From Planctomycetota bacterium (GTDB lineage: Bacteria > Planctomycetota > UBA1135 > GCA-002686595), in contig JAPKBO010000003.1 of assembly GCA_028823395.1 (NCBI GenBank), positions 1-62,572 on the forward strand: a DNA stretch of 62,572 nt, written 5' to 3'. Shown here piece after piece: positions 44,162 to 52,745 of the stretch. The position numbers and the translations under genes are program-made. Position 1 is the first letter of the stretch, and every line of letters starts with the position of its first letter. The notes beneath the pieces are model-generated. The model did no database searches. It was not told the origin of the DNA and was given only the letters and a program-made list of their open reading frames with translations.

Positions 44162-45619
44162 CTATAGGCCTGCAAACGTCCGCAGGTCGGTTTCGTGTTC
44201 CTCAACAGCCTTACGCAGGGAATCGAAAAGCTTCTTCGGCGCCTTGCCTGCTCGTAGAGATTGTTTGAGTTCGGCGTGGGCCACAATGACCTCTTGGCAG
44301 CCCCCGTCGATGATGAAGGACATGACCAAGCCTGCTCCGTTGATCAGAGTGCCCGTCTTACGGTTCTGTGGGTCTAGCTCGATATCGAAGACGGGTCGTA
44401 AGAAATTCAAGCCTCCCTGCCGCTTCAGATTGTCAATCGACCACTCCCGCACCCACCACGGGTTTCCGCCACGAGCCACGGAACTATCCTCGTAGTACCG
44501 TGCGCCGTAGCAGGCAGCGCCCCAGGAAAACCATGCGGGTATGTCCTTTTCTGCGTAGAACGACTCCACGAAGTCCGCGCGGTAGCCCTTCTTCTGGAGC
44601 TTCTCAATGGCCTCCGTGCTGGGGTCCATGACGTCCGCAAAAGACAGGCCAAAGGCCATACGGGCGTCGTGAACTCCAAAGCTGTCTCCGTTCTCGCGAG
44701 TGGGGTTCCAGAAAGAGGCTCCCGCCCCCAGCCAACCCTTCCCCTTGTCGGTCAACCAGCTCTCCATGAAGGTCGCGCTCAGCGCCTCCACCAACCGCCG
44801 ACCGTCGGCCGCCGGGCGCCCGGCAGCCGATTCCGCCGCAAAAAAGCCCATCTGATCTGAAGACCGGAAGAGGGCTACACGGATGCGGCCGCTCGGGGCA
44901 GACCCGTAAGCCTTAACCATGTCCCTGTAGCAACCCTCCATCTGGGCGACCGCGGAGAGAGCCGTAGCGCGGGGGCAAGAAGTCCACAATTCAAGGTGGT
45001 CGCTGGGGATGACCCAGCAGCGCTCGAAGCGATTGTGATGCCGGTCGGCCTCCTCAACAGTCAGCCACTCTTCTTCACACTTCCAAAGTCCCTCTTCCAT
45101 TTTCGGAAGCTCTTCAGGGGAGACCCAGACGAGATCCTGCCGAACCCATCCACCTTCTAGGTGCTCGAGATCCTCGGAGGTCATCCATTCGCCGTCAGGC
45201 CCACGAACTAGGCCCTTTTCGAGGAAGGCTAAATCGGCTGGCTCGACCCACTCCCCATCGTGCTTGACCATGCCCGCAGCCTTAGCCTCCTTGTCGCGCT
45301 CTTTGGCAATTGCCTGGTCCACCTTCTTCTGACTCGTGAACCAGCGTCCCTCGTGCCGCACGTGCCCCGACGCCTTACGGGCCTCAAGGTGGTCCGTATC
45401 GGCCTTGATGACGGCCCTCAGGGTCTCCCTGCCTGCCGTGTCCCGGCTTGTGTCTACGCACCAGCCATAAAGCTTCCACAGCTCTTCGACGTCACCCTTG
45501 GCCTCGGCCAAACGCTTGTCGAATTCCGCATCCATTGCGGATGACTCTGCGCACGGCTCGAAGACCGGGGGCCAGGAAGGAGCAGCGGGCAAAACGAGTG
45601 TCAACAGAATCGAAAGCAT
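44162..45619 (-). CDS. Secreted repeat protein of unknown function
   Basis: 485 residues with an N-terminal signal-like segment. Five short repeats of a Gly-aromatic/Val-x-basic...Trp type occur between residues 85 and 190: GHVRHEGRWFTSQ, GMVKHDGEWVEPADL, GLVRGPDGEWMTSEDL, GWVRQDLVWVSPEEL and GLWKCEEEWLTVEEA. A second half (200-485) has a Trp- and Tyr-rich fold, including WFSWGAACYGARYYED, that recalls gluzincin-like peptidase relatives without an HExxH site. Function unknown. Confidence 0.65.
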   Translation of the reverse strand: MLSILLTLVLPAAPSWPPVFEPCAESSAMDAEFDKRLAEAKGDVEELWKLYGWCVDTSRDTAGRETLRAVIKADTDHLEARKASGHVRHEGRWFTSQKKVDQAIAKERDKEAKAAGMVKHDGEWVEPADLAFLEKGLVRGPDGEWMTSEDLEHLEGGWVRQDLVWVSPEELPKMEEGLWKCEEEWLTVEEADRHHNRFERCWVIPSDHLELWTSCPRATALSAVAQMEGCYRDMVKAYGSAPSGRIRVALFRSSDQMGFFAAESAAGRPAADGRRLVEALSATFMESWLTDKGKGWLGAGASFWNPTRENGDSFGVHDARMAFGLSFADVMDPSTEAIEKLQKKGYRADFVESFYAEKDIPAWFSWGAACYGARYYEDSSVARGGNPWWVREWSIDNLKRQGGLNFLRPVFDIELDPQNRKTGTLINGAGLVMSFIIDGGCQEVIVAHAELKQSLRAGKAPKKLFDSLRKAVEEHETDLRTFAGL

Positions 45620-45826
45620 GAGGCCTCCTCGGGCAGGGGTAGCGGAGCGCAGCGGGCAGAATAACGCGAGGGTCGCATCCCGCGCCCGAAAAGGGCCGAA
45701 TCCAGGAGGCTAGCCCCCAATCGCTCCCTATCGTGGCCCTTGTGGCACGACCCGGACTGCACATAGAATGCCGCGCCCTAGGGTCTACTACTCAAACCCT
45801 CCCACCCAGCTCGTCTTCAACACGCC

Positions 45827-46870
45827 ATGGCACAATCCAAGTCCCGACCCAAGCACAAGGCCGCCACCGAGGTCACCATCGTCACCGATGAGAAGTCCTC
45901 CTTCGCTTCACTTGTAGGCAAGTACTGGGTTCACGCAGCCATTGCAGCAACCCTTGTCGGCGGCCTGGTCTTGTTCAATGACTACAAGACCGAGCAGGTT
46001 GTTAAAGACCAGCAGGCGAAATGGGACATCCTAGTAAACGCTGTGGGCAGTGGCGATCCACAATCAGTATTGGACGTCGCGCGCACGGAATTGAGTGGAA
46101 CCGGGATCGAAGGCTGGGCCGCACTCGCAGCTATCTCGCCCTTCTTGGCGGAGCGGGACTACTCCGGAGCCACGCAGGCCATTGAAGCGATCGAGGCCAC
46201 AAACACACCCCTGCTCACAAGCCTGAGCCTGCCAATCGGAAAGGGGGGCGCGGAGACCACCATCGCTGGCAACCTCAAGGCAACCCTCGGCAGCCAACAG
46301 ACCCAGGACCAGGCGCTCGCCTCTATCTTCGAGAACGCGCTACCTCCAGACGGCTCGCCCGTGGTGGAGATGGACGTGGACCTTGGGGGGCGGAATCTTT
46401 CCATCGCCCTGGCCCTCTACGCGGAGGAGGCACCTAAGCACGTCGAGAACTTCCTGAAGCTGGTGGGCGAGGGCTACTACGACGGCACGAAATTTCACCG
46501 CATAATGGCGGGGTTCATGATCCAGGGCGGAGACCCGAACACCAAAGATCCGGCGAAAGGCATCGAGACCTGGGGACAGGGCGGTCCGGAATACAAGATC
46601 GAGCCGGAGCTTGGCGATCTGGTCCACGCTCGATACGTGCTCTCCGCTGCGAAAGGCAATGAACCCCAAAGTTCGGGGTCACAGTTCTTCATCACCACGG
46701 GCGCCCCTCACCACCTCGATGGCATCCACACCGTCTTTGGTGCCGTAATCGAGGGTCACGCTGCAGTCGACGAGCTTAGCGGCGTCTCCATCCGACCCGG
46801 CCAGGGCCAACAGCAGAGCGTCCCAGAAGCTCCCGTCCCCACGATCACGGCCGCACGCGTCAGACAGTAA
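45827..46870 (+). CDS. Membrane-anchored cyclophilin-type peptidyl-prolyl isomerase
   Basis: A cyclophilin domain (about residues 180-347) carries FHRIMAGFMIQGGDP, SSGSQFFITTGAPHHLDG and TVFGAVIEGH, the proline-isomerase active-site runs. The N-terminus is basic, followed by one membrane helix (about 30-46, HAAIAATLVGGLVLF) and a helical spacer. This places the enzyme on the periplasmic side as a folding helper. ATG 45827 fits. It is divergent from the repeat protein. Confidence 0.9.
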   Translation: MAQSKSRPKHKAATEVTIVTDEKSSFASLVGKYWVHAAIAATLVGGLVLFNDYKTEQVVKDQQAKWDILVNAVGSGDPQSVLDVARTELSGTGIEGWAALAAISPFLAERDYSGATQAIEAIEATNTPLLTSLSLPIGKGGAETTIAGNLKATLGSQQTQDQALASIFENALPPDGSPVVEMDVDLGGRNLSIALALYAEEAPKHVENFLKLVGEGYYDGTKFHRIMAGFMIQGGDPNTKDPAKGIETWGQGGPEYKIEPELGDLVHARYVLSAAKGNEPQSSGSQFFITTGAPHHLDGIHTVFGAVIEGHAAVDELSGVSIRPGQGQQQSVPEAPVPTITAARVRQ

Positions 46871-46943
46871 GGACGCGCACTCCGCCACCAAGGTGGCGAG
46901 CAATAGGAATACCCAATAGTGGGTGACCGCTTCGATCGCGAGA

Positions 46944-46959
46944 TGTTCCACGTGGAACA
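46944..46959. promoter_or_regulatory. parS site 1
   Basis: TGTTCCACGTGGAACA is a perfect 16-bp palindrome that matches the chromosomal parS consensus TGTTNCACGTGNAACA. ParB binds and spreads from such sites. Confidence 0.95.
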
Positions 46960-47225
46960 CTTACGCTTGGGTCTATGACTGGTGTGAGAATTGCCCCCTC
47001 ACCGGGAGCCGTTTTCCACGGTCCCTCCACGGAGCCTCCGTCCTAGAAACAGCTGGCTCTCGACCCAGGATCACGCGCTCACCACTCAGGAATGCGCTTT
47101 CACGCTGGCAGCGCCAGGTAGCTCCAAAGTACTCCACAATCCGTAGGGTGCTCCCGCCCGCGTTGATGAACGGTTATAGCCCCCCCCTTGGAGGCCTGCT
47201 GGTGGCTGCGACTCAGATCTGAAAG

Positions 47226-47241
47226 TGTTCCACGTGGAACA
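47226..47241. promoter_or_regulatory. parS site 2
   Basis: TGTTCCACGTGGAACA again, with flanking G and C extending the palindrome to 18 bases. It lies just beyond the 3' end of parB. Confidence 0.95.
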
Positions 47242-47250
47242 CTCTAGCCC

Positions 47251-48150
47251 TCAGATTTCGTCTCGGGGTGCCAAGGAGTCCATGAGACGCTCTAGCTCGT
47301 CCCGGTCGTGGTAGTGGACCACGATTTGACCCTTGTAGCCTTCACGGTTGGTGAGGGACACCCGGGTTCCCAATGAGGAGCGTAGACGCCCTTCGAACTC
47401 GCGCGCCCAGGGCTCCTGCTTCGCCACCGGCCGCGAGCTGACCTTGCTGCCGCCAGCTACCACCGCATCCGGAGACCCGTTTTTGACCAAGGCTTCCGTC
47501 TGACGGACAGTGAGATCGCCCCTGACGACCTTCCCGAGAAGTATCGGAATGGCTTTGGGGTCCGAACTGCCAAGCAGCGCTCGCGCATGGCCCATGGTCA
47601 CCAAACCGGCAACCAATGCATCCTGAGCCTCCTTGGGTAGGTCGAGAAGCCTGAGGTGGTTGGCGACGGTGGATCGATTCAGGCCAACTTTGGCCCCAAC
47701 CTGATCCTGGGTCATACCCGCCCGATCGATCAGATCCCGATAGCCCTTAGCCTTCTCCATGGGGTCCAGGTCCTCTCTTTGGAGGTTCTCCACCAACGCC
47801 AACTCGAGGGCCCGGACTTCATCAACACCCTCTACCATCCGCACCGGTATCTCAGCCAGGCCCGCCAATCGGGCCGCACGCCACCTGCGCTCGCCAGCGA
47901 TGATCCTAAAGCGATCGCCCTGAGCACGAACGCAAACTGGCTGAAGGAGGCCGTGCTGCGCAATACTCTTGCGGAGGGACTCCATGGCCTCACTGGCAAA
48001 GATCTTCCGGGGTTGGTCCGGGTTCGGATCAATTCGCTCGATCGCCACAATTCGCAGCTCTCGGGATTCTGAGCCCAGATCAATCCCTGTAGGGCTTCCG
48101 CCCTCGCCACCAAGTAAAGCTCCCAGTCCACGGCCAAGTCTGCGTTCCAT
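47251..48150 (-). CDS. parB: Chromosome partitioning protein ParB
   Basis: ParB is a CTP-dependent DNA clamp that loads at parS and works with ParA to segregate origins. The N-terminus (RLGRGLGALLGG) is the ParA-interaction motif. The CTP-binding GERRWRAARLAG run is near residue 108, and the helix-turn-helix (MTQDQVGAKVGLNRSTVANHL) near residue 155. A C-terminal dimerisation segment ends the 299-residue protein. Three parS copies lie within 1.3 kb, but parA is about 9 kb away instead of adjacent. Confidence 0.96.
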   Translation of the reverse strand: MERRLGRGLGALLGGEGGSPTGIDLGSESRELRIVAIERIDPNPDQPRKIFASEAMESLRKSIAQHGLLQPVCVRAQGDRFRIIAGERRWRAARLAGLAEIPVRMVEGVDEVRALELALVENLQREDLDPMEKAKGYRDLIDRAGMTQDQVGAKVGLNRSTVANHLRLLDLPKEAQDALVAGLVTMGHARALLGSSDPKAIPILLGKVVRGDLTVRQTEALVKNGSPDAVVAGGSKVSSRPVAKQEPWAREFEGRLRSSLGTRVSLTNREGYKGQIVVHYHDRDELERLMDSLAPRDEI

Positions 48151-48195
48151 GATTGTCTAACTCCCTACGAGGATTTACGGTGGCGTCTCTAAAAG

Positions 48196-48211
48196 TGTTC
48201 CACGTGGAACA
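48196..48211. promoter_or_regulatory. parS site 3
   Basis: A third perfect TGTTCCACGTGGAACA, 46 bases upstream of the parB start codon, flanked by G and C. Its position could also let ParB repress its own promoter. Confidence 0.95.
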
Positions 48212-48262
48212 CTTCCCTACCATGCCCCGAACAGCCCAGAGACTCAACCCTTCGCGGACACG

Positions 48263-48976
48263 GTGCCGCCCTACTCCCGCCCCAGGAATCCTGGCGTGAT
48301 CGGCTGGGCCACATCCCGCTGGGTCGCGACCCGCCTCCTGCGACAACCCGCCTTTTGGGCGCTAGCTGTAGTGATCGGAGCCCTATGGCCCACCGTGGCA
48401 TCCCTAAGCCCCATGGGACTTACGACGTCATCCGGTACGCCTCCTGCCGTTTTATACGAAGTTGCATTTCTATCTATGCTCGCGGGGCACGGTCTCGCCA
48501 TGTCCATGGCGGCGAAGCTGGAGTGGTTCGTCAAGCCCCTCCCCTTAGTCCGACGGGCAGTCTTTTGCCTCGCTGCGAGCACAGCCGCAACGGCCCTCCT
48601 GTTGGCCGCAGCCCTCTGCCTGCCGGCCCTACTGTCGACCCCCAGCCCACCCTTGTGGGCCTTGGCCCTGACCCACCTGCACCTGGCAGCTCTCAGCCTC
48701 GTCCTCATCCAACTCCCCATTCCCCCGGGCCTACGCGCCTTCGCGCTCATCTTCGGCGCCTGGATCCTGCCGGCCATCGGCACCGCCGTGCCCAACCTCG
48801 GCCCCGTGATTTCCAGCATCTTCGACGCCGGCAGCTACCTGGGTCTTGGCCGCATCTCCAGCGGGATATCCCCGGCCGTACTCCTACCCATCATCGGCCT
48901 CGGATTGGCGGCTTGGTTACTCGAGCCGCCGACAGCTCCGGCGAAGTCCGGCCCCGTTCAGGCGCGGGCCAAATAG
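48263..48976 (+). CDS. Multi-pass membrane protein of unknown function
   Basis: 237 residues from GTG 48263 with about six hydrophobic segments (about 30-50, 65-85, 100-130, 132-150, 155-185 and 205-222). The look is of an ABC-2-type permease fragment or exporter component, but no ATPase partner is nearby. Its 3' end overlaps the convergent HPr-domain gene by 19 bases. Confidence 0.6.
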   Translation: MPPYSRPRNPGVIGWATSRWVATRLLRQPAFWALAVVIGALWPTVASLSPMGLTTSSGTPPAVLYEVAFLSMLAGHGLAMSMAAKLEWFVKPLPLVRRAVFCLAASTAATALLLAAALCLPALLSTPSPPLWALALTHLHLAALSLVLIQLPIPPGLRAFALIFGAWILPAIGTAVPNLGPVISSIFDAGSYLGLGRISSGISPAVLLPIIGLGLAAWLLEPPTAPAKSGPVQARAK

Positions 48977-50280
48977 CCCAGTTCCGGCGGCAACGTATCC
49001 ACTCCGCCTTCCCCCAGGCCGTGGTTAAACAGCAGGGCGATGTCCTGCAGAGGCCGCTCGTCCCCACGGAAACGAAACTGCCTCACCTCTGCTTTAGACC
49101 CCGCTGTAATCATCATTTCAAGGATGGACCCGGCGTTGCAGGTCTCCCCGGCCACTTCGAACTCCACCGGTGTTGCGTAGTGGTTGATGATGGAAACCAA
49201 GAGGGATATAGGCCGTGCGTGCAGCACCAAGCCCTCCTCAAGCTCCACATCGAGCACCTGCAGGTTGGTGTAGGCAGGTAGGAGCGCCTCGGCCAGAACG
49301 CGGCCCTCCGCCATGAACCTGCCGCTCCAGCGCAAGAGCACGTTCACGATCAAGTTGGAAACCTGCGCTCGCGGAGCCAGCCGGGCTAGCTGGCCGCGGG
49401 CTCCATCGTCGCGCACCTCACTCTCGTGCCGCTCGAGAAAGTGAGCCAACTGTGTGGCAGCCTGAAGCAGGTGCAGGGTGCCAGATACGTGCCCGCGAAG
49501 CCTCGGAAGCCGCCCATCGGCACTCTCAAGGCGTGTGTTGCAGATGTAGGTGTCGTAGGTGGATTGGAGGTTGTGAACCGTCGCCTCGTAGACCCGGGCC
49601 ATCTCTTCAGTGAATAGCTCACGCAGGAACGAATCCCGTTCTCCAGGCTCCTCCATAACGCCGCCCGCCCCCTCCTCCAGCATTGTGCAAGCCTGCAGGT
49701 ACTTGGAGGCCACTTCAGCAATGCGCTGCTCTTCTTCGTCGATGTCTTCCAGCCCCACATCCATGGGCAGGCGGAAGCGCACCAGGGGGAAACCCGACTC
49801 GCCCTCGGCATGACCCTCCTTGGGGTGGTGAACACCGTGCCGCTCCGCTTCCAAACGAATCTCTCCCAAGAGGGCCAGCAGTACCTCCTGGACCCAGTCA
49901 CGTGCGGCGCTCAGGTCTCCCCGGGCCATATCGGCCTCCACCTCAGAGAGAGATTCCAGCACCTGATAGTTATCGAGCCTCCTAGTGAGATGCTCAAGGG
50001 ACAGGCCCGCCATGGAGAAGCCCCGAACGGAGGCCACCAACTCCGTGACCGCCGCATAGCTCTGGTTGGAACGCGCGCCGTAGTCATCGAGGAAAGACTC
50101 AAGCTCGTCGGCCTCGGAATACAGCAAGAAGAACAGGCGCTTCGTCCAGCCCCCGATCTGAAGCGACGAGAGGGTGTTGGTCAGGCGCAGAAGGTCCTGG
50201 GCTCGACTGCCAAGCAGGTTGGCGAAATCCCGCTCTGGGACAAGTTGTTCGAGTGAGCCTTCGGGGGTCTGACCAAGCAT
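48958..50280 (-). CDS. Protein with C-terminal HPr-like phosphocarrier domain and helical N-terminal part
   Basis: 440 residues. The last 90 (about 345-435) match HPr: LVLHARPISLLVSII carries the phosphorylated His of the LHARP run, and NAGSILEMM carries the regulatory Ser region. The N-terminal 340 residues are mainly helical, acidic and not recognised. No PTS enzyme I, EIIA or HPr kinase is seen nearby, so a phosphorelay or regulatory role rather than sugar uptake is more likely. The gene is upstream of and divergent from the sigma-factor gene. Confidence 0.75.
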   Translation of the reverse strand: MLGQTPEGSLEQLVPERDFANLLGSRAQDLLRLTNTLSSLQIGGWTKRLFFLLYSEADELESFLDDYGARSNQSYAAVTELVASVRGFSMAGLSLEHLTRRLDNYQVLESLSEVEADMARGDLSAARDWVQEVLLALLGEIRLEAERHGVHHPKEGHAEGESGFPLVRFRLPMDVGLEDIDEEEQRIAEVASKYLQACTMLEEGAGGVMEEPGERDSFLRELFTEEMARVYEATVHNLQSTYDTYICNTRLESADGRLPRLRGHVSGTLHLLQAATQLAHFLERHESEVRDDGARGQLARLAPRAQVSNLIVNVLLRWSGRFMAEGRVLAEALLPAYTNLQVLDVELEEGLVLHARPISLLVSIINHYATPVEFEVAGETCNAGSILEMMITAGSKAEVRQFRFRGDERPLQDIALLFNHGLGEGGVDTLPPELGYLARA

Positions 50281-50416
50281 GGTGGGACGGGAGCCGCCTC
50301 CCTTCGAGACAGTCTACCAGAGCGTGGCCCCAGCCCTTGCCCTCCGCTAGTTATTACTCAAGTGCAGCCACGCCTGCTGACGATCATAGGAATTCGCAAG
50401 TCTACCTTGGGGGGCA

Positions 50417-51283
50417 TTGCCCCTCTTCCCGCCGCAGCCCCCACTCCCCTCCAGGGCCAGGAGCAGTCCCATTTCTGCCGAACGCTGTCTCGAAACCTAT
50501 CTGCAGGAGATCAACGAGGTCTCCCTCCTTACCGCCGACGAAGAGAAAGCTCTTGGGTCCCGCATTCAAGGTGGCGACCTCGCTGCCCGCGAGCACCTGA
50601 TCAGGGCCAACCTGCGTCTTGTGGTTTCCATTGCCAAGATCTACTCCAACCGCGGCTTGACCCTTCAAGATCTGATCGCCGAGGGCAACTTCGGCCTGAT
50701 GAAGGCCGCTGAGAAGTTTGACCCCGCAGCGGGTTGCCGCTTCTCCACCTATGGCACCTGGTGGATCAAGCAATCCATCCGGCGCGCTCTAACGAACACG
50801 GTCAAGGCCGTGCGTGTGCCCGGATACATGTCCGAGATGATCGCCAAGTGGCGCAGGGTGTCGGCGGAACTGGGCTATCTCCTCGGCCGCACTCCCACCG
50901 TGGAAGAGGTTGCCCAAGAGCTCGGCGTCGCCCGTGAATCCTGGCCACTCCTCAAGCGCACAATCGAGAGCAACGGATCGGGCTCCCTCCTGTCCCTCGA
51001 TTTGCTCTCCGAGAACCAGGACACCGTGCCGGACGACCGCTCCGAGGACCCCGAAGAGTCCTACACCCAGCGGGAGCTGCTCCGGCACATGGCCAAGCTT
51101 CTCGATGGCATTGATGAGCGCGAGGCCACGATCTTGCGCCTGCGCTACGGTCTTGAGGACTCCAGCGGCGACCCGATGACCCTCAAGGAGATCGGCAAAA
51201 TCGTCGGCCTGACCCGCGAGCGCGTGCGTCAGATCGAGGTTGAAGCCCTACGCAAGCTGCACGTCATCATGGATGCCGCCTAG
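50417..51283 (+). CDS. Sigma-70 family RNA polymerase sigma factor (RpoD/group 2-like)
   Basis: Regions 1.2 to 4 are present: [15 protein letters not shown] (1.2), region 2 with [19 protein letters not shown] and [13 protein letters not shown], region 3 ([10 protein letters not shown]) and region 4 ([24 protein letters not shown]). Region 1.1 and the long non-conserved insert of housekeeping RpoD are missing, so group 2 or a reduced RpoD is likely. The only conventional start is TTG 50417; an ATT at 50471 has a perfect AGGAG seven bases upstream and starts closer to the conserved part. The true N-terminus is open. Confidence 0.88.
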   Translation: MPLFPPQPPLPSRARSSPISAERCLETYLQEINEVSLLTADEEKALGSRIQGGDLAAREHLIRANLRLVVSIAKIYSNRGLTLQDLIAEGNFGLMKAAEKFDPAAGCRFSTYGTWWIKQSIRRALTNTVKAVRVPGYMSEMIAKWRRVSAELGYLLGRTPTVEEVAQELGVARESWPLLKRTIESNGSGSLLSLDLLSENQDTVPDDRSEDPEESYTQRELLRHMAKLLDGIDEREATILRLRYGLEDSSGDPMTLKEIGKIVGLTRERVRQIEVEALRKLHVIMDAA

Positions 51284-51322
51284 GGAAGGCAAGAGCGGGC
51301 GCCGGGGCTAGACTCGGCGTCC

Positions 51323-52528
51323 ATGTCTTCCCCCTCTTTGCACGGTCTGACAGCGACGGTTCCGCCCGAGGTGCGCTTGCCGCCTGCGCCGGCTGGAACG
51401 GCGCTCTATGTCCACGTCCCCTTCTGCGTGGTCAAGTGCCCCTACTGTGACTTCTTTTCCGTCGAAGCCGAGGGCCAGGATCTCTCAGGCACAGTCGGAG
51501 CCTTGCTCCACGAGGCACGTGCCCGGGCGCCACAGGCTCCCAAAACTGTTTTCATCGGGGGAGGTACACCCTCTCTCCTGCCGGAGCCTCTGCTCGTCGA
51601 ACTCTTCGATGGCCTAGATGAATTGACCGGTTTCCGGTCGTCGGCCGTCGAGGTCACAGCAGAGTGCAACCCAGAGAGTCTGGACCCGAACAAGGCCAAG
51701 TTACTCACGAAGCTTGGTGTGACGCGCCTCTCTGTGGGAGTTCAATCCCTCAACGCGGAGACCTTGCAGTTCCTGGGTCGAGCACACGGCCCCGACGCCG
51801 CGCTGCGTGCCCTGGAAGCCGCGCGCGAAACGGAGGCCGACGTGAGTGCGGACATGATCTACGCCTGCCCCGACCAAAGTGCGGACGACTGGGAGGATGA
51901 ACTCTCACAGGTTCTTGAGTTCGAGCCGCAGCACCTGTCTGCCTACAACCTCACGATCGAAGAGGGCACGGTCTTCCATGTCCAACGGGAGCGAGGGGAG
52001 CTAACGACGGCTCCCGAGGAAGTGGAGCTGGCCTGTTTTGAGCGGACCCGGGAGGTCGCAGAGGCGGCCGGTCTCGGCCGCTATGAGATCTCGAACTACG
52101 CTCAGCCCGGCCACGAATGCCAGCACAACCTGACCTACTGGGCCAACGGAGCCTATGTGGGCCTAGGACCCGGAGCCGTGAGCAAGGTGGGTCTCGCCAG
52201 GGCAGGCAATCCCCGCTCTCTAGCTCCCTATCTGCGCTGGGTGCAAAAGGAGGAGCACGCCACCCTTTGGAGCGAGCAACTCAACCCCTTACATCGGTTG
52301 GGGGAAACCTGGTGGCTGGGTCTGCGGCGCAGTGCTGGAGTCGACCCAATGGAGGCACTTCTCACCGCCGGCCTCGATGGGACGATAGATGATCCGGCTC
52401 CCGGTTTAGCCCGGGAGCTAGAACATCAGGGGCTGCTTGAGAACGTCGCTGGCCGCTGGCGTCTGACGGACCGCGGTTGGCCACTGGCTGACGGGGTGGC
52501 GCGCAAGTTCCTGGCCCTGGGCACCTAA
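51323..52528 (+). CDS. hemW: HemW-type radical SAM heme chaperone
   Basis: HemW binds heme and delivers it to respiratory enzymes. It resembles coproporphyrinogen oxidase HemN but is not one. The iron-sulfur motif is FCVVKCPYCDFFSVE (CxxxCxxC), and the family-specific HNLTYWANG heme motif is near residue 270. At 401 residues it is normal. It begins 39 bases after the sigma gene. Confidence 0.92.
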   Translation: MSSPSLHGLTATVPPEVRLPPAPAGTALYVHVPFCVVKCPYCDFFSVEAEGQDLSGTVGALLHEARARAPQAPKTVFIGGGTPSLLPEPLLVELFDGLDELTGFRSSAVEVTAECNPESLDPNKAKLLTKLGVTRLSVGVQSLNAETLQFLGRAHGPDAALRALEAARETEADVSADMIYACPDQSADDWEDELSQVLEFEPQHLSAYNLTIEEGTVFHVQRERGELTTAPEEVELACFERTREVAEAAGLGRYEISNYAQPGHECQHNLTYWANGAYVGLGPGAVSKVGLARAGNPRSLAPYLRWVQKEEHATLWSEQLNPLHRLGETWWLGLRRSAGVDPMEALLTAGLDGTIDDPAPGLARELEHQGLLENVAGRWRLTDRGWPLADGVARKFLALGT

Positions 52529-52745
52529 AAGCCGAGCGACGCACGGCAGACCACCGGGCCACCACGGGCCCGCCCGCCTCTAGGGGAGACGGTTGCCCCT
52601 ACCGGCGGTAACGGTCCAAGGCGCTTTTCTGTGGCCCCGCCCACCCCTGCTTTGCCAAGGTGCATACCGCAGGCGCAATCCACAGAGGCCAGTTCCCAAC
52701 AAGGAGAACCGGGGCCGCACACGCGCGCCTTCTGCCCCCTCCTCA

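Larger units (their letters stand above)
46871..47250. other. Intergenic region between cyclophilin and parB, with two parS sites
   Basis: 380 bases lie between the two convergent genes. A perfect parS palindrome stands near each end. A 99-codon frame crosses part of it but reads straight through a parS site and has no homology, so it is rejected. TTTTCCACG (47012-47020) is one base from a DnaA box. No tRNA fold or strong terminator was seen in the middle. Confidence 0.6.

Noticed and set aside
45743-45762. TGGCAC...TGC resembling a sigma-54 -24/-12 promoter
   Set aside because: The GG to GC distance is 15 instead of 12, so sigma-54 would not recognise it.
46923-47222. A 99-codon frame between the cyclophilin gene and parB
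   Set aside because: It reads through a parS site, has no similarity and an atypical composition.
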